Shown here: positions 7,827 through 15,570 of the stretch, piece by piece | Position numbering within the stretch: position 1 is the first letter of the stretch | Layout of the letters: each line of letters begins with the position of its first letter | Origin: Bacillus sp. FJAT-27916 | GTDB lineage: Bacteria; Bacillota; Bacilli; Bacillales; Pradoshiaceae | Length of the DNA: 64,000 bases | Direction of reading: 5' to 3' | NCBI RefSeq assembly: GCF_001183965.1 | Contig: NZ_LFZV01000001.1 | Span: forward strand, 2,984,352 to 3,048,351 | Position numbers and translations under genes: made by a program | Notes under the pieces: generated by a model | What the model saw: the letters and a program-made list of their open reading frames with translations, nothing else | Told to the model about the DNA's origin: nothing | Databases searched by the model: none

Positions 7827-8061
7827 AAAAAAACCAATCCATCATCGGAATTGGTTTACGGTTGTTTGTACAGCCGCCTTTGCCGTTACATTATAAGAAA
7901 GTTTTAAACCACCACTTCAACAAGTGGGTGTTCGCAATTATGTTCCTGCATGTCCCCCATGTCATCTAGACAGAGGCTTGTCATTTCCATAAATTTTTAA
8001 AACTCCCTAATACAGCTTAAAGGTTAAAACTTAATTATGCATCACGTACAACGCAGCTTGT
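7827..8061 (-). ncRNA. Candidate structured non-coding RNA, unassigned (rod-shaped)
   Basis: The minus strand has a promoter (8068-8096), no credible coding frame, and ends in a hairpin (AAACCAAT / ATTGGTTT, 7831-7857) followed by a U-run, giving a transcript of about 235 bases. Nested long-range pairing is visible: 8046-8051 with 7866-7871, and 8022-8032 with 7899-7910 (11 pairs with one bulge). An internal hairpin CCACTT-GTTG-AAGTGG lies at 7912-7927. A long rod closed by end-to-end pairing resembles the 6S RNA shape, but I do not recognise the sequence and the locus is not the usual place for 6S. It lies convergent with queF. Confidence 0.5.
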
Positions 8062-8067
8062 ATTAGT

Positions 8068-8096
8068 ATAATACACCCTTTATCGCCAATTAGCAA
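8068..8096 (-). promoter_or_regulatory. SigA-type promoter for the minus-strand RNA
   Basis: On the minus strand: -35 TTGCTA (8096-8091), 17-base spacer, -10 TATTAT (8073-8068), predicted start near 8061. No coding frame follows. Confidence 0.6.
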
Positions 8097-8324
8097 CTGC
8101 ATCAACTTACAAATACTTGGTTATTCAGCCCCATTTTTATCTTGTGTAGGTATAATCAGAGAAACGTTCCAGATTTTATGTTATATTAATACAAAACGTA
8201 ATATGTTTATTTCTGCACTAAAATAATCTAGTCTTTTATGTGTAAAAATAATCAAAAATTTACATTTTATATTAAGAATGGTAGTATTATTATTATTCTA
8301 ATTTATTTATTTGGAGTGTTTTAG

Positions 8325-8504
8325 TTGCTACTAAAAATGATGTCTGCTGAGGAATTGAAAGAATGCATTACTGATTTAAAACGGAAACATTCTGATTGTA
8401 TCTTTATGCATGGATTTTATCATGAGCGTACTGCTGAAATCAGCAAGAGGCTGCAAGTTTACATCGATTTTTACAATGAGCAATATGGCAAAGGCAGCCA
8501 GTAA
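8325..8504 (+). CDS. Spo0E-like small protein (possible aspartyl-phosphate phosphatase)
   Basis: A 59-residue protein starting at TTG 8325 (GGAG eight bases upstream), with in-frame ATGs at 8337 and 8340. The pattern AEELKECITDLKR, a central turn, then ERTAEISKRLQVYIDFYNEQ matches the two-helix hairpin of Spo0E-family phosphatases, which dephosphorylate Spo0A~P. The usual signature SQxLDxLI is only partly kept: SKRLQVYID has Q instead of the key aspartate, so activity on Spo0A~P is doubtful. It is followed by a strong terminator and stands alone. The family call rests on length and helix pattern and is moderate. Confidence 0.6.
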   Translation: MLLKMMSAEELKECITDLKRKHSDCIFMHGFYHERTAEISKRLQVYIDFYNEQYGKGSQ

Positions 8505-8523
8505 TCCTGCAGCCTTTCTAACC

Positions 8524-8553
8524 AACACCAATCTATGCTGTATTGGTGTTTTT
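8524..8553 (+). terminator. Terminator after the Spo0E-like gene
   Basis: Perfect 9-bp stem AACACCAAT / ATTGGTGTT followed by Ts. It overlaps the stop codon of the convergent epimerase gene at 8533. Confidence 0.85.
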
Positions 8554-9447
8554 CATGTTCTCAGAATTAATTTCTTCAAGTGCCAGTTTCAAGGTTGGAT
8601 AGGCGAATATGAACCCTGCTCGAAGCAGACGGCTTGGCAGCACCCATCGGCTTTTGAGGATTAGCTCAGGCTCTGTTCGAATGACCACCGCCCCGGCCTT
8701 TAACATCCAATCAGTGGCTGGCATTCCGAAATCCCTGCCCATGGATTGCCTTAATAAGCGCATGAGTTCCTTATTCTGAACCGGATTCGGGGAACCGCAA
8801 TTGAATACCCCGTTCAAGTCCTCCCTTGCTTCAATGAAACGGACGATTCGATAGAGATCTTCAATATGAATCCAGCTGAACATCTGCTCGCCAGACCCCT
8901 GCTTCCCGCCTAAACCAAATTTCACCAGGTTTTGATAGACAGGAATCACTCCTCCGTCTTTTCCTAACGCAATGGTAATCCTTAAGGCCGCCTGCCTAGT
9001 AGACGGCAGGTTGAAGCAGAAGAACACTTCCTCCCAACGTTTCCCGACATTAACGGAAAATCCTTCGCCCTCTTCCCCATGATCCTCTGTCATCGGGCGG
9101 TCCTCTGCATGACGGTAGATTGTTGCTGTGCTCGAATTAATCCAAAGCGCAGGCGGTTTTTCACATTTCTCAATTGTTTCGCCAATAATCAGTGTCGTGT
9201 CGATCCGCGAATTCAATATTTCCTTTTTATTCCTTTCGTTATAACGGCAGTTTACGGATTTTCCGGCTAGGTTTATGACAAGGGATGCTCCATCGACAGC
9301 CTCCAATATCCCCTCACGGTCATTCCAATTTATATGGGGCTCTTGCCTGGATATGATGACAATATCATATCCTTCCTCTCGATATTTTTTCTCGAAATAT
9401 TGGCCAATGAATCCCGTACCTCCCGCTAACACAACCCTTTTTGACAT
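8533..9447 (-). CDS. TIGR01777-family NAD(P)-binding epimerase / SulA-like oxidoreductase
   Basis: A 304-residue extended short-chain dehydrogenase. The N-terminus MSKRVVLAGGTGFIGQYF carries the GxxGxxG NAD(P)-binding loop; LVINLAGKSVNCRY, SSTATIYRHAEDRPMTED, and the later MFSWIHIEDLYRIVRFI and VFNCGSPNPV are the hallmarks of the TIGR01777 (YfhF/SulA-like) family. The C-terminal region has a DUF1731-like run, RAGFIFAYPTLKLALEEI. Function in bacteria is poorly defined. The start at 9447 is chosen because GAGG lies eight bases before it; six more upstream codons are open. It lies downstream of the ATP-grasp pair on the same strand. Confidence 0.88.
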   Translation of the reverse strand: MSKRVVLAGGTGFIGQYFEKKYREEGYDIVIISRQEPHINWNDREGILEAVDGASLVINLAGKSVNCRYNERNKKEILNSRIDTTLIIGETIEKCEKPPALWINSSTATIYRHAEDRPMTEDHGEEGEGFSVNVGKRWEEVFFCFNLPSTRQAALRITIALGKDGGVIPVYQNLVKFGLGGKQGSGEQMFSWIHIEDLYRIVRFIEAREDLNGVFNCGSPNPVQNKELMRLLRQSMGRDFGMPATDWMLKAGAVVIRTEPELILKSRWVLPSRLLRAGFIFAYPTLKLALEEINSENMKNTNTA

Positions 9448-9489
9448 CGACATCGCCTCACACAATAGATTTTGTTCAACAACTACCCT

Positions 9490-10344
9490 CTATGTTACCA
9501 AATTATTCCTTATATAATCTAAATATTTTTGTACAATGTCAATATCATAATTTTGATAAAGGGTTCTCGTCCCTACAGCATCCTCAATTTCATTAAATAG
9601 GAGCTCACCCTTTTCATCAATCAAGAAATCGATACCTACAAAATCAAATTTCATGATGGATAAGATGCTCATGACCAACCTTCGTTCCTTGGAGGATAAG
9701 GAGTAGGCGTCAGCCCTCCCGCCTAAGGAATAGTTCGACTTAAAGCTTTCTGTTGACTGTCTTTTCACGCAAGCGACGATCTCCCCGCCCATGCAAAAGG
9801 CTCTGATATCAGTACCCGGATTGAGGCACATTTCCTGAATGAGGATTTGTTCAACCCCATACTGGTCCACATATTCAGCCAATTGCTCTTTATTGTCAAC
9901 CTTATGCACCTCACTTCCGCCATGGCCAGCTAATGTCTTCACTATGAGCGGGTATTCCATTCCGTGGTTTTCCCAGTCTGAAAGCCCATAAAGGGTCTTA
10001 ACAGACCTAATGCCATGTGCGTTTATGAGCTGATGTGTCTTGGCCTTATCATTACATATATCCGTTACAGCTGATGAATTGAACACTTTGCAGCCCATCC
10101 ATTCAAGCTGCAGGGCAAGGCGGCTGTTGCGGCTCCGGTTAATGGCAAAATCGGGTACACTCTCCCATTTTTCCTTTCCTTGTTGAATAAATAAACGGCC
10201 CCCCTCAGAACCAAGAGCAAGTTGATCTGTCAAAATCAGTTGCAGCTCCAGACCATGCTTCGGCCCCTCCTCAATAAAACGATTCGCAAACCATTGATTC
10301 TTCTCATAGTCCTCACGTTCATAAAGAATGATTCCTTTTATCAT
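9490..10344 (-). CDS. RimK-like ATP-grasp ligase (second of a tandem pair)
   Basis: A 284-residue ATP-grasp protein of the RimK/alpha-L-glutamate-ligase type. Visible features are a pre-ATP-grasp domain ending VFNSSAVTDICNDKAKTHQL, then GMEYPLIVKTLAGHGGSEVH (ATP-binding loop), ILIQEMCLNPGTDIRAFCMG, and the metal-binding end FVGIDFLID followed by LLFNEIEDAVGTRTLY. Such enzymes join an amino acid to a carboxylate through an acyl phosphate. Its ATG overlaps the stop of the upstream ATP-grasp gene (10341-10344). No peptide or carrier gene is beside the pair, so the substrate is unknown. Confidence 0.82.
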   Translation of the reverse strand: MIKGIILYEREDYEKNQWFANRFIEEGPKHGLELQLILTDQLALGSEGGRLFIQQGKEKWESVPDFAINRSRNSRLALQLEWMGCKVFNSSAVTDICNDKAKTHQLINAHGIRSVKTLYGLSDWENHGMEYPLIVKTLAGHGGSEVHKVDNKEQLAEYVDQYGVEQILIQEMCLNPGTDIRAFCMGGEIVACVKRQSTESFKSNYSLGGRADAYSLSSKERRLVMSILSIMKFDFVGIDFLIDEKGELLFNEIEDAVGTRTLYQNYDIDIVQKYLDYIRNNLVT

Positions 10345-11240
10345 TTTCCTACCGCCTGGATGATATGGTCAAAGATGGCCTCAGTAACATCGATTCCTGT
10401 GCAGTCATAAATATTTTTAATATGGGCATTAGAATTGACCTCACATAAGACTGGCTCACCCTCCTGTCCAAATAATAGATCCACTCCAGAGAATTCTGCC
10501 CCAATCTGTTCGCTTGCGGCTATCGCCAGCTCACAAAAATCAGCGGGCGGCTGAAACGGCCTCATCACGCCTCCATTGGTCACATTCGCCCGGAAATCTG
10601 TTTCGGAAACTCTCATCATCGCCGCAACCACCTTGCTGCCAACCACATGAATTCTACAATCACGTCCAAAACTGCTTTCAATGAATTCTTGATATAAATG
10701 TGGCAAATACAAAAGCTCATTTCTTCTTGCTGCCAATTCTTCTCGATTCCGAACGAGGTATACTTGTTCACCGAATGAACCATAAGCCTCTTTAATAATG
10801 ATTGGATAACTCAGCTCCTGTTCAACCAAGTCAATAAAGGAAGTATTCTTTTCTTTCGTTCCCTCGTACATCAGCGGAGAAAAAATGGTTTTCGGCATAC
10901 GTATGCCTTTGCCTGCCAGCCTCTGAAAGGTAGCAATCTTATCATCACAGGCCGCAACCGCATCAGCACGATTGAATAGCCGGAACCCTTGCCTCTCTAG
11001 CTGCCTCGCAAGCCGGATATCCTTATCAAGGAATAGAATGAAATCAGGATAGGGAATCCGTTTATCCCATTTAACGACAGCCTGTCCATTCTCTATTACA
11101 CTCAGTAATTCCTGGTTTGCCACAAGTTCTAGGGCAAGGTTCTTTCTCTTGGCAGTCTGCCGATACCATTCATGAATTTCGTTAAATTTGGCTGAATTCA
11201 ATGCCCCGTTATAGACCAGCCATCCTGTTTGTTTTCCCAT
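10341..11240 (-). CDS. RimK-like ATP-grasp ligase (first of a tandem pair)
   Basis: A 299-residue paralogue of the next gene. It carries LFNRADAVAACDDKIATFQRL, YPIIIKEAYGSFGEQVYLV as ATP-binding loop, LYQEFIESSFGRDCRIHVVG, and AEFSGVDLLFG followed by VLCEVNSNAHIKNIY, in which E and N are the Mg-binding positions. Sequence divergence from its partner is large, so the two probably act on different substrates or form a heteromer. AAGGAGT precedes the ATG and TATAAT (minus strand, 11283-11278) may be the -10. It heads the ATP-grasp pair, with the epimerase downstream. Confidence 0.82.
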   Translation of the reverse strand: MGKQTGWLVYNGALNSAKFNEIHEWYRQTAKRKNLALELVANQELLSVIENGQAVVKWDKRIPYPDFILFLDKDIRLARQLERQGFRLFNRADAVAACDDKIATFQRLAGKGIRMPKTIFSPLMYEGTKEKNTSFIDLVEQELSYPIIIKEAYGSFGEQVYLVRNREELAARRNELLYLPHLYQEFIESSFGRDCRIHVVGSKVVAAMMRVSETDFRANVTNGGVMRPFQPPADFCELAIAASEQIGAEFSGVDLLFGQEGEPVLCEVNSNAHIKNIYDCTGIDVTEAIFDHIIQAVGK

Positions 11241-11375
11241 ACGTATTACTCCTTATGTACAGCTTTCATTATTGTCCATTATACCAAATGAATGAAGACA
11301 TGTTCCCGTTCCATTCCCCTGCTCATATGCTTTGAACATCAACCCATAACAATCAGCTTTGAGGTGTATACTGTC

Positions 11376-12122
11376 ATGAGCGAAAGACGAATGTATAAAC
11401 GGACCGACATTGCAAACGAATCAGCCATTCCATCATGGGGCAAGGAAGCTTACAAGAAATGGCATGAGATCGTATCAGATTATCATTTCCCCTGTCATTT
11501 TGGGGTACAGGCAGAGAAAGCAGATCATCTGCGTTACTGCTTTGCAGAGGAACAGGAACTCTCACATCTGCCAGAGGCATTAATTCAATTTCTTACACTC
11601 TCTAGGAATCACCCCGAAAAACGCCATGCCCTCGTTCTTTTTGTGAAACCAGGTCAGACCTGGAATAGCTTTGATGATTACCATGATTATTTCTGGGAAG
11701 TTCTTTCTTTCCTGCATGAACAGGATCCACTCCCTTGGCCAGAGAACATTCCGCTCAACCCAGATGACCCATTATGGGAATTTTCCTTCGGGGGTGAACC
11801 GATTTTCATTTCCGGGAATGCGCCAATCTACGAAAAGCACACAACCAGGAATGTAGGTCCATGCCTTGTGCTGATTTTTCAGCCAAGGAGAATTTTTCAG
11901 GATATCACCTATGAGACTCCCCAAGGAAAACGAGCCATTGATGCCATTCGCCGTAAAGTAGAAGCAATTGAAGGAATGCCTATCCATCCCGATTTAGGTG
12001 CTTATGATGACGAAGAAAAGCGGGAATGGAAACAGTACATGATAACGGATGACAATCAACCGGCCATAGGGAAATGTCCAATGAGCGGCCGATTAGTCAA
12101 AAAAAGACCGTCAACTCCATAA
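11376..12122 (+). CDS. YqcI/YcgG family protein
   Basis: A 248-residue cytoplasmic protein of the YqcI/YcgG family. Typical elements are SDYHFPCHFGVQAEKADHLR (the conserved FPC segment), LVLFVKPGQTWNSFDDYHDYFW, EFSFGGEPIFISGNAP and PCLVLIFQPRRIFQD, ending AIGKCPMSG. The biochemical role is not known. The start at 11376 has GAGGTG upstream with normal spacing; a longer open frame from 11292 has no ribosome binding site. It is divergent from the ATP-grasp genes and followed by a strong bidirectional terminator. Confidence 0.85.
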   Translation: MSERRMYKRTDIANESAIPSWGKEAYKKWHEIVSDYHFPCHFGVQAEKADHLRYCFAEEQELSHLPEALIQFLTLSRNHPEKRHALVLFVKPGQTWNSFDDYHDYFWEVLSFLHEQDPLPWPENIPLNPDDPLWEFSFGGEPIFISGNAPIYEKHTTRNVGPCLVLIFQPRRIFQDITYETPQGKRAIDAIRRKVEAIEGMPIHPDLGAYDDEEKREWKQYMITDDNQPAIGKCPMSGRLVKKRPSTP

Positions 12123-12140
12123 AGTTGACGGTCTTTTCTA
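12102..12140. terminator. Bidirectional terminator
   Basis: Stem AAAAGACCGTCAAC / GTTGACGGTCTTTT with an eight-base loop. It serves the YqcI/YcgG gene and the opposing DUF2798 locus. Confidence 0.88.
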
Positions 12141-12141
12141 T

Positions 12142-12631
12142 TCATTCTGCCTCTAATGCCGACAAAGTGTCTTCTTTAATGAATTTCACAAACAAATACC
12201 TAACAATTGGCCCCATAATCAGCCATTGTAATGGGAAGGCTGCAATGAAATTCTTTAAAAAGATGGACAAATACGCGCTTAGCCAAGATACCCCGGCAGT
12301 GCCTGCGTGCAGATGAACGGTAATCAGCCCATAGACAGACATAGTGGCCGCCATCCCAAACACCATAAATGCAGACATTTTCAATACCATGTGAATTTTT
12401 TTCGTTTTAGTCGGAAATACCTTTGACGCAGCCTTTCTGGCAAGCGGACCAACGACAAATAAATCAAGTGACAGGGCAATGACAAACCCAGCCGCGAAGC
12501 TTAATAATAGCTCCATAAACGTAACAGTCGTTAAGACCCCATTAAGCCACATATTATAAATGTCATAACAAGTACCATTCCAAAGCACATCATTGTGCCA
12601 AAAAAGAGGCCTTCTCTCTTTGCTGCAGGCA
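12142..12631 (-). pseudogene. DUF2798 membrane protein gene with two single-base frameshifts
   Basis: The intact C-terminal frame (12142-12588) encodes three to four membrane helices of a DUF2798 protein (WLNGVLTTVTFMELLL, GFVIALSLDLFVVGPLARK, a final GPIVRYLFVKF). The missing N-terminus is encoded just upstream in other frames: from TTG 12631 (AAAGGA eight bases before it) one reads MPAAKREGLF, then after one missing base GTMMCFGMVLVMTF, then after another missing base YNMWLNGV. Restoring one T in the run near 12600-12604 and one near 12558-12560 gives a single 163-residue ORF. Both changes lie in T-runs, so real decay or sequencing indels are both possible. Confidence 0.75.
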
Positions 12632-12692
12632 AGGCTCTCATCCTTTCTTTTCTTGCAATCGTTCTAAGTATAGTAGGGATGAGCTAAGATGA

Positions 12693-13370
12693 TCAGCCTA
12701 TACGTTCAATCAGCTTGGATGAATTATTCCTCGGCAAGTTTACCTCTTTTGATACCTCAAAGATTTCCATCTCATCCGTATTGTACGGAGTTAACACCTT
12801 GTCCAAGATGGCTGTATCATGAACGCTCGGATTTAACCACAGCTGTTCAGCCTCTTGCTTTAAAATGACAGGCATACGGTCATGCACGAAAGAAACTGCT
12901 TCATTTGCATCAGTTGTAATGATGGTACAGGAATGGACTGAACTCCCATCCGGCGATTTCCACGTCTCCCATAGTCCCGCAAATCCGAATGGCTCATTGG
13001 ATTTCAGCGTAATACAATAGGGAGTTTTCCCTTCCTCCGTCCTTTTCCACTCATAAAAGGCATCCGCAACAATGAGGCAGCGGCGATTTTGATACGCATT
13101 CCGGAAACTCCTTTTTTCACTCAAGCTCTCCGCACGGGCATTAATCATTTTATAGCCAATCCGTTCATCCTTTGCCCAGGAAGGAATAAATCCCCACCGC
13201 AAATAGCCCAGCCGATTTTGTGAGCCATCATTGATAACGGCAAGCACCTGCTGGGAAGGGGCAATATTATAGCTCTTCTGAAAGTCTGCCTCATCGATTG
13301 CTCCTGCTGCAATCGCAAATCGTTCAATGATTGTTTCATACGTCGAAAATAAGGTAAATCTCCCGCACAT
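12693..13370 (-). CDS. SRAP/HMCES-family protein (abasic-site shielding, YedK-like)
   Basis: A 225-residue protein of the SOS-response-associated peptidase family, which forms a thiazolidine crosslink to abasic sites in single-stranded DNA through the N-terminal cysteine. C2 follows directly after the initiator (MCGRFTLF), and the conserved INARAES, RRCLIVADAFYEWK, FAGLWETW and HDRMPVIL motifs, which supply the active-site Asn, Glu and His, are all present. Length is standard. AGGTGATTG precedes the ATG. It is monocistronic between a coat protein gene and the broken DUF2798 gene, with no visible LexA box. Confidence 0.9.
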   Translation of the reverse strand: MCGRFTLFSTYETIIERFAIAAGAIDEADFQKSYNIAPSQQVLAVINDGSQNRLGYLRWGFIPSWAKDERIGYKMINARAESLSEKRSFRNAYQNRRCLIVADAFYEWKRTEEGKTPYCITLKSNEPFGFAGLWETWKSPDGSSVHSCTIITTDANEAVSFVHDRMPVILKQEAEQLWLNPSVHDTAILDKVLTPYNTDEMEIFEVSKEVNLPRNNSSKLIERIG

Positions 13371-13426
13371 ACAATCACCTCTTTACCCCCATTATAGCAG
13401 GGAGAACGTTGATTCCCAAACAAGCG

Positions 13427-13452
13427 AAAAAGCCCCTCATCAGGAGCTTTTC
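13427..13452 (-). terminator. Terminator of the coat-protein gene
   Basis: Minus-strand stem AAAAGCTCCT / AGGGGCTTTTT with a short loop and U-run. Confidence 0.75.
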
Positions 13453-13453
13453 A

Positions 13454-13939
13454 CTAGTACTTCATATCAATCGCCTTATTGGCGTTCTTGATATCTGAAT
13501 CAATCAGCTTCTGCATATCAAATGCATGATACAACCCTTTCTTGCTCATATAATGAAAGATTTGCGCATGCAGGTCAATCAATCCATTCAGCTGATTCAC
13601 CAAGGTTCTTCTCAATACCGGTGTTGCTGTTTCCGTAATGGCAATGGCATATGAGCGGATTAGCGTCTTGACCTGAATCAAGATACTTCCTGCATAATAT
13701 CCCTTATCCAATTGGGCACGCTCTTCGGCATCCTCTCTTGTTGGTGCCTTTGGAAAGAAGGCGAGCAAATCCTTTAAATAGCGCTGCATCACCTTTATCG
13801 TGGCAGTATAAAGATTCTTTAATTCTTGACAAGGTACATTGCCGACTTCCTTCTTCAACGTCATTAGCATATTCGATTCCATTGCGACTAATTCATGGAG
13901 CTCAAGTGCCTCATGATAAGCCAGTGAGCCATTGCTCAT
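13454..13939 (-). CDS. CotF-like spore coat protein
   Basis: A 161-residue, all-helical protein resembling the Coat_F family (spore coat CotF and relatives, ferritin-like helical bundle). Supporting segments are HEALELHELVAMESNMLMTLKK, MQRYLKDLLAFFPKAP and LINGLIDLHAQIF-like helices near the C-terminus. The ATG at 13939 has AGAGGAA about nine bases upstream; a GTG three codons earlier is too close to that site. Proteins of this group are deposited in the outer spore layers and made in the mother cell; I could not identify a SigE/SigK promoter with confidence. Family assignment moderate. Confidence 0.65.
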   Translation of the reverse strand: MSNGSLAYHEALELHELVAMESNMLMTLKKEVGNVPCQELKNLYTATIKVMQRYLKDLLAFFPKAPTREDAEERAQLDKGYYAGSILIQVKTLIRSYAIAITETATPVLRRTLVNQLNGLIDLHAQIFHYMSKKGLYHAFDMQKLIDSDIKNANKAIDMKY

Positions 13940-14021
13940 TTGATCCACTTCCTCTCGGGGGGTGTAAGTTTCCCCTACAGCATATGAAATGGCGGCTTGT
14001 CACTTGCCATACTCCCGCTAT

Positions 14022-14064
14022 AAAAAAAAGAGACACCTGCCGGATAGTACGGCAAGTACCTCTT
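14022..14064 (-). terminator. Terminator of the PgpA-like gene
   Basis: On the minus strand a long imperfect stem (AAGAGGTACTTGCCG pairing with CGGCAGGTGTCTCTT) followed by eight Us. Confidence 0.85.
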
Positions 14065-14068
14065 CACT

Positions 14069-14629
14069 TCAGCCTATCAACTCTTCATGATCGATATCTT
14101 TTATTTCTTTTTCTGTCAAGGATTCCTCTATGTCACGTTCACGATGAGCTAATCGCGATGCAGCGCTAGCAGCAATGGCTGCCACCAAATCATCAAGGAA
14201 TGTGTTAACGCCGCTCCCTTCTTTCTTCGTATCTAAATAGCGGATAATTCCTATTTTATTTTTGTCGAGATGACCAAATGTCGTCACCCCAATGCTGCCG
14301 TAACTAAGGGTTGCTCCAAAGGCGATGGTTTCATCAACGCCAAATAACGGCTCATCCGATTCCACTATAGACTGTAAAGGCTCAGACAGCATCTTTTTCT
14401 CCGCAAGCATATCCAGTTCCACTCCCACTAAAATGGCATGCTGAATCTCCCTCTTCATGAGAACACGTTCGATACTGTATATACAATCTTCCATCGTTAA
14501 ATTATCGTTATAGGGTAATTGCATTTGATAGACAATTTTAGCAATAGAATCAATACTGACACCACGTTTATGCAAAGCCTGCTTTGCGGCTTTCGTGACG
14601 GTTTTACTGTGTACATGCTCTTTTTTCAT
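14069..14629 (-). CDS. Phosphatidylglycerophosphatase A-like protein (YutG type)
   Basis: A 186-residue protein of the PgpA/YutG family. Characteristic are HKRGVSIDSIAKIVYQMQ near the N-terminus, GVDETIAFGATLSYGSIGVT, NKIGIIRYLDTKK and GVNTFLDDLVAAIAASAASR, whose paired aspartates are the likely metal ligands. PgpA removes the phosphate from phosphatidylglycerophosphate in membrane lipid synthesis, but the Bacillus YutG-type proteins are soluble and their substrate is less certain. It is transcribed alone, divergent from yjcH. Confidence 0.82.
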   Translation of the reverse strand: MKKEHVHSKTVTKAAKQALHKRGVSIDSIAKIVYQMQLPYNDNLTMEDCIYSIERVLMKREIQHAILVGVELDMLAEKKMLSEPLQSIVESDEPLFGVDETIAFGATLSYGSIGVTTFGHLDKNKIGIIRYLDTKKEGSGVNTFLDDLVAAIAASAASRLAHRERDIEESLTEKEIKDIDHEELIG

Positions 14630-14764
14630 CTCTTCATAACTCCTTTACTTGCTTTCTCTAATTATACCATTTATAAGGTTCAGAGCATTTTGAAATCTCA
14701 AATATATTAAATTTACCATCTTATGCTAGAATAGACATGTATACGATTACATGAGGTGAAATAA

Positions 14765-15496
14765 ATGTCCAGACGAACAGGCACCATCATCGATAAGATG
14801 TTTCACAGCGAGGCTTTGCAGGAAGAGGTCCCTTTACTCCTCTATCTCCCTGCGTCATTTTCTCCGCTCTATAAGTATTCCCTTCTCATCGCACAGGACG
14901 GGAAGGATTATTTCCAAATGGGCAAGATTGGGAGAGTAGCAGACCGTTTACTAGAGGAGGGGAAAATCGAAAATATTATCATAGTGGGTATTCCTTATCG
15001 TAACAGCGAAGACCGTTGGGATAAATACTACCCTGGCGGTGATAAATTTGAAGCCTATAAGCGGTTTCTTGCCCGCGAGCTCCTGCCATACCTAGAGGAG
15101 GAGTATCCAACCTATCATATTGGCATGAGCCGGGCGCTTATCGGTGACTCCCTCGGAGCAACCGTTTCTTTAATGACCGCCCTTGATTACCCGCACACCT
15201 TCGGAAAGGCTGCCCTCCATTCGCCTCTCGTCAACGAGAGCGTTCTAGAGGCTGTCGAACAGTTTTCTTATCCGCATCTCATGCATATTTACCATGTGAT
15301 TGGCAATAAGGAAACAGCGGTTCAAACGACCAGGCAGGAGGTCATTGATTTTCTAACCCCTAACCGGGAATTGAACCTGCTTATTGAAAGTCAAGGATTC
15401 CCTTCTTTCTTTGAGGAAATAGACGGCGGTGATCACACTTGGCGCTCTTGGCAGGCAGATATGGAACGAACACTGTTATGGCTATTCGGGAATTAA
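14765..15496 (+). CDS. yjcH: Esterase D-like alpha/beta hydrolase (YjcH type)
   Basis: A 243-residue putative esterase. The nucleophile elbow is GDSLGATVSLMTAL (Ser in GxSxG) and the C-terminal histidine is in EIDGGDHTWRSW, with an acidic residue between, so the triad appears complete. The N-terminal LLLYLPASFSPLYKYSLLIAQDGKDYF matches the enterochelin-esterase/esterase-D group. GAGGTGAAATAA precedes the ATG. Gene order yjcH-yjcG-yjcF matches that of B. subtilis on the same strand, which supports the symbol. Natural substrate unknown. Confidence 0.85.
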   Translation: MSRRTGTIIDKMFHSEALQEEVPLLLYLPASFSPLYKYSLLIAQDGKDYFQMGKIGRVADRLLEEGKIENIIIVGIPYRNSEDRWDKYYPGGDKFEAYKRFLARELLPYLEEEYPTYHIGMSRALIGDSLGATVSLMTALDYPHTFGKAALHSPLVNESVLEAVEQFSYPHLMHIYHVIGNKETAVQTTRQEVIDFLTPNRELNLLIESQGFPSFFEEIDGGDHTWRSWQADMERTLLWLFGN

Positions 15497-15570
15497 CCTG
15501 AATAGTGAATGTTTTAAACTTTTGCTATAATATAATCACCTTATCATTAACCATTCGGGGAGGTACAATC

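Noticed and set aside
7634-7969. 111-codon plus-strand open frame after queF
   Set aside because: Begins inside queF, crosses the que terminator and runs antisense to the candidate RNA; no ribosome binding site.
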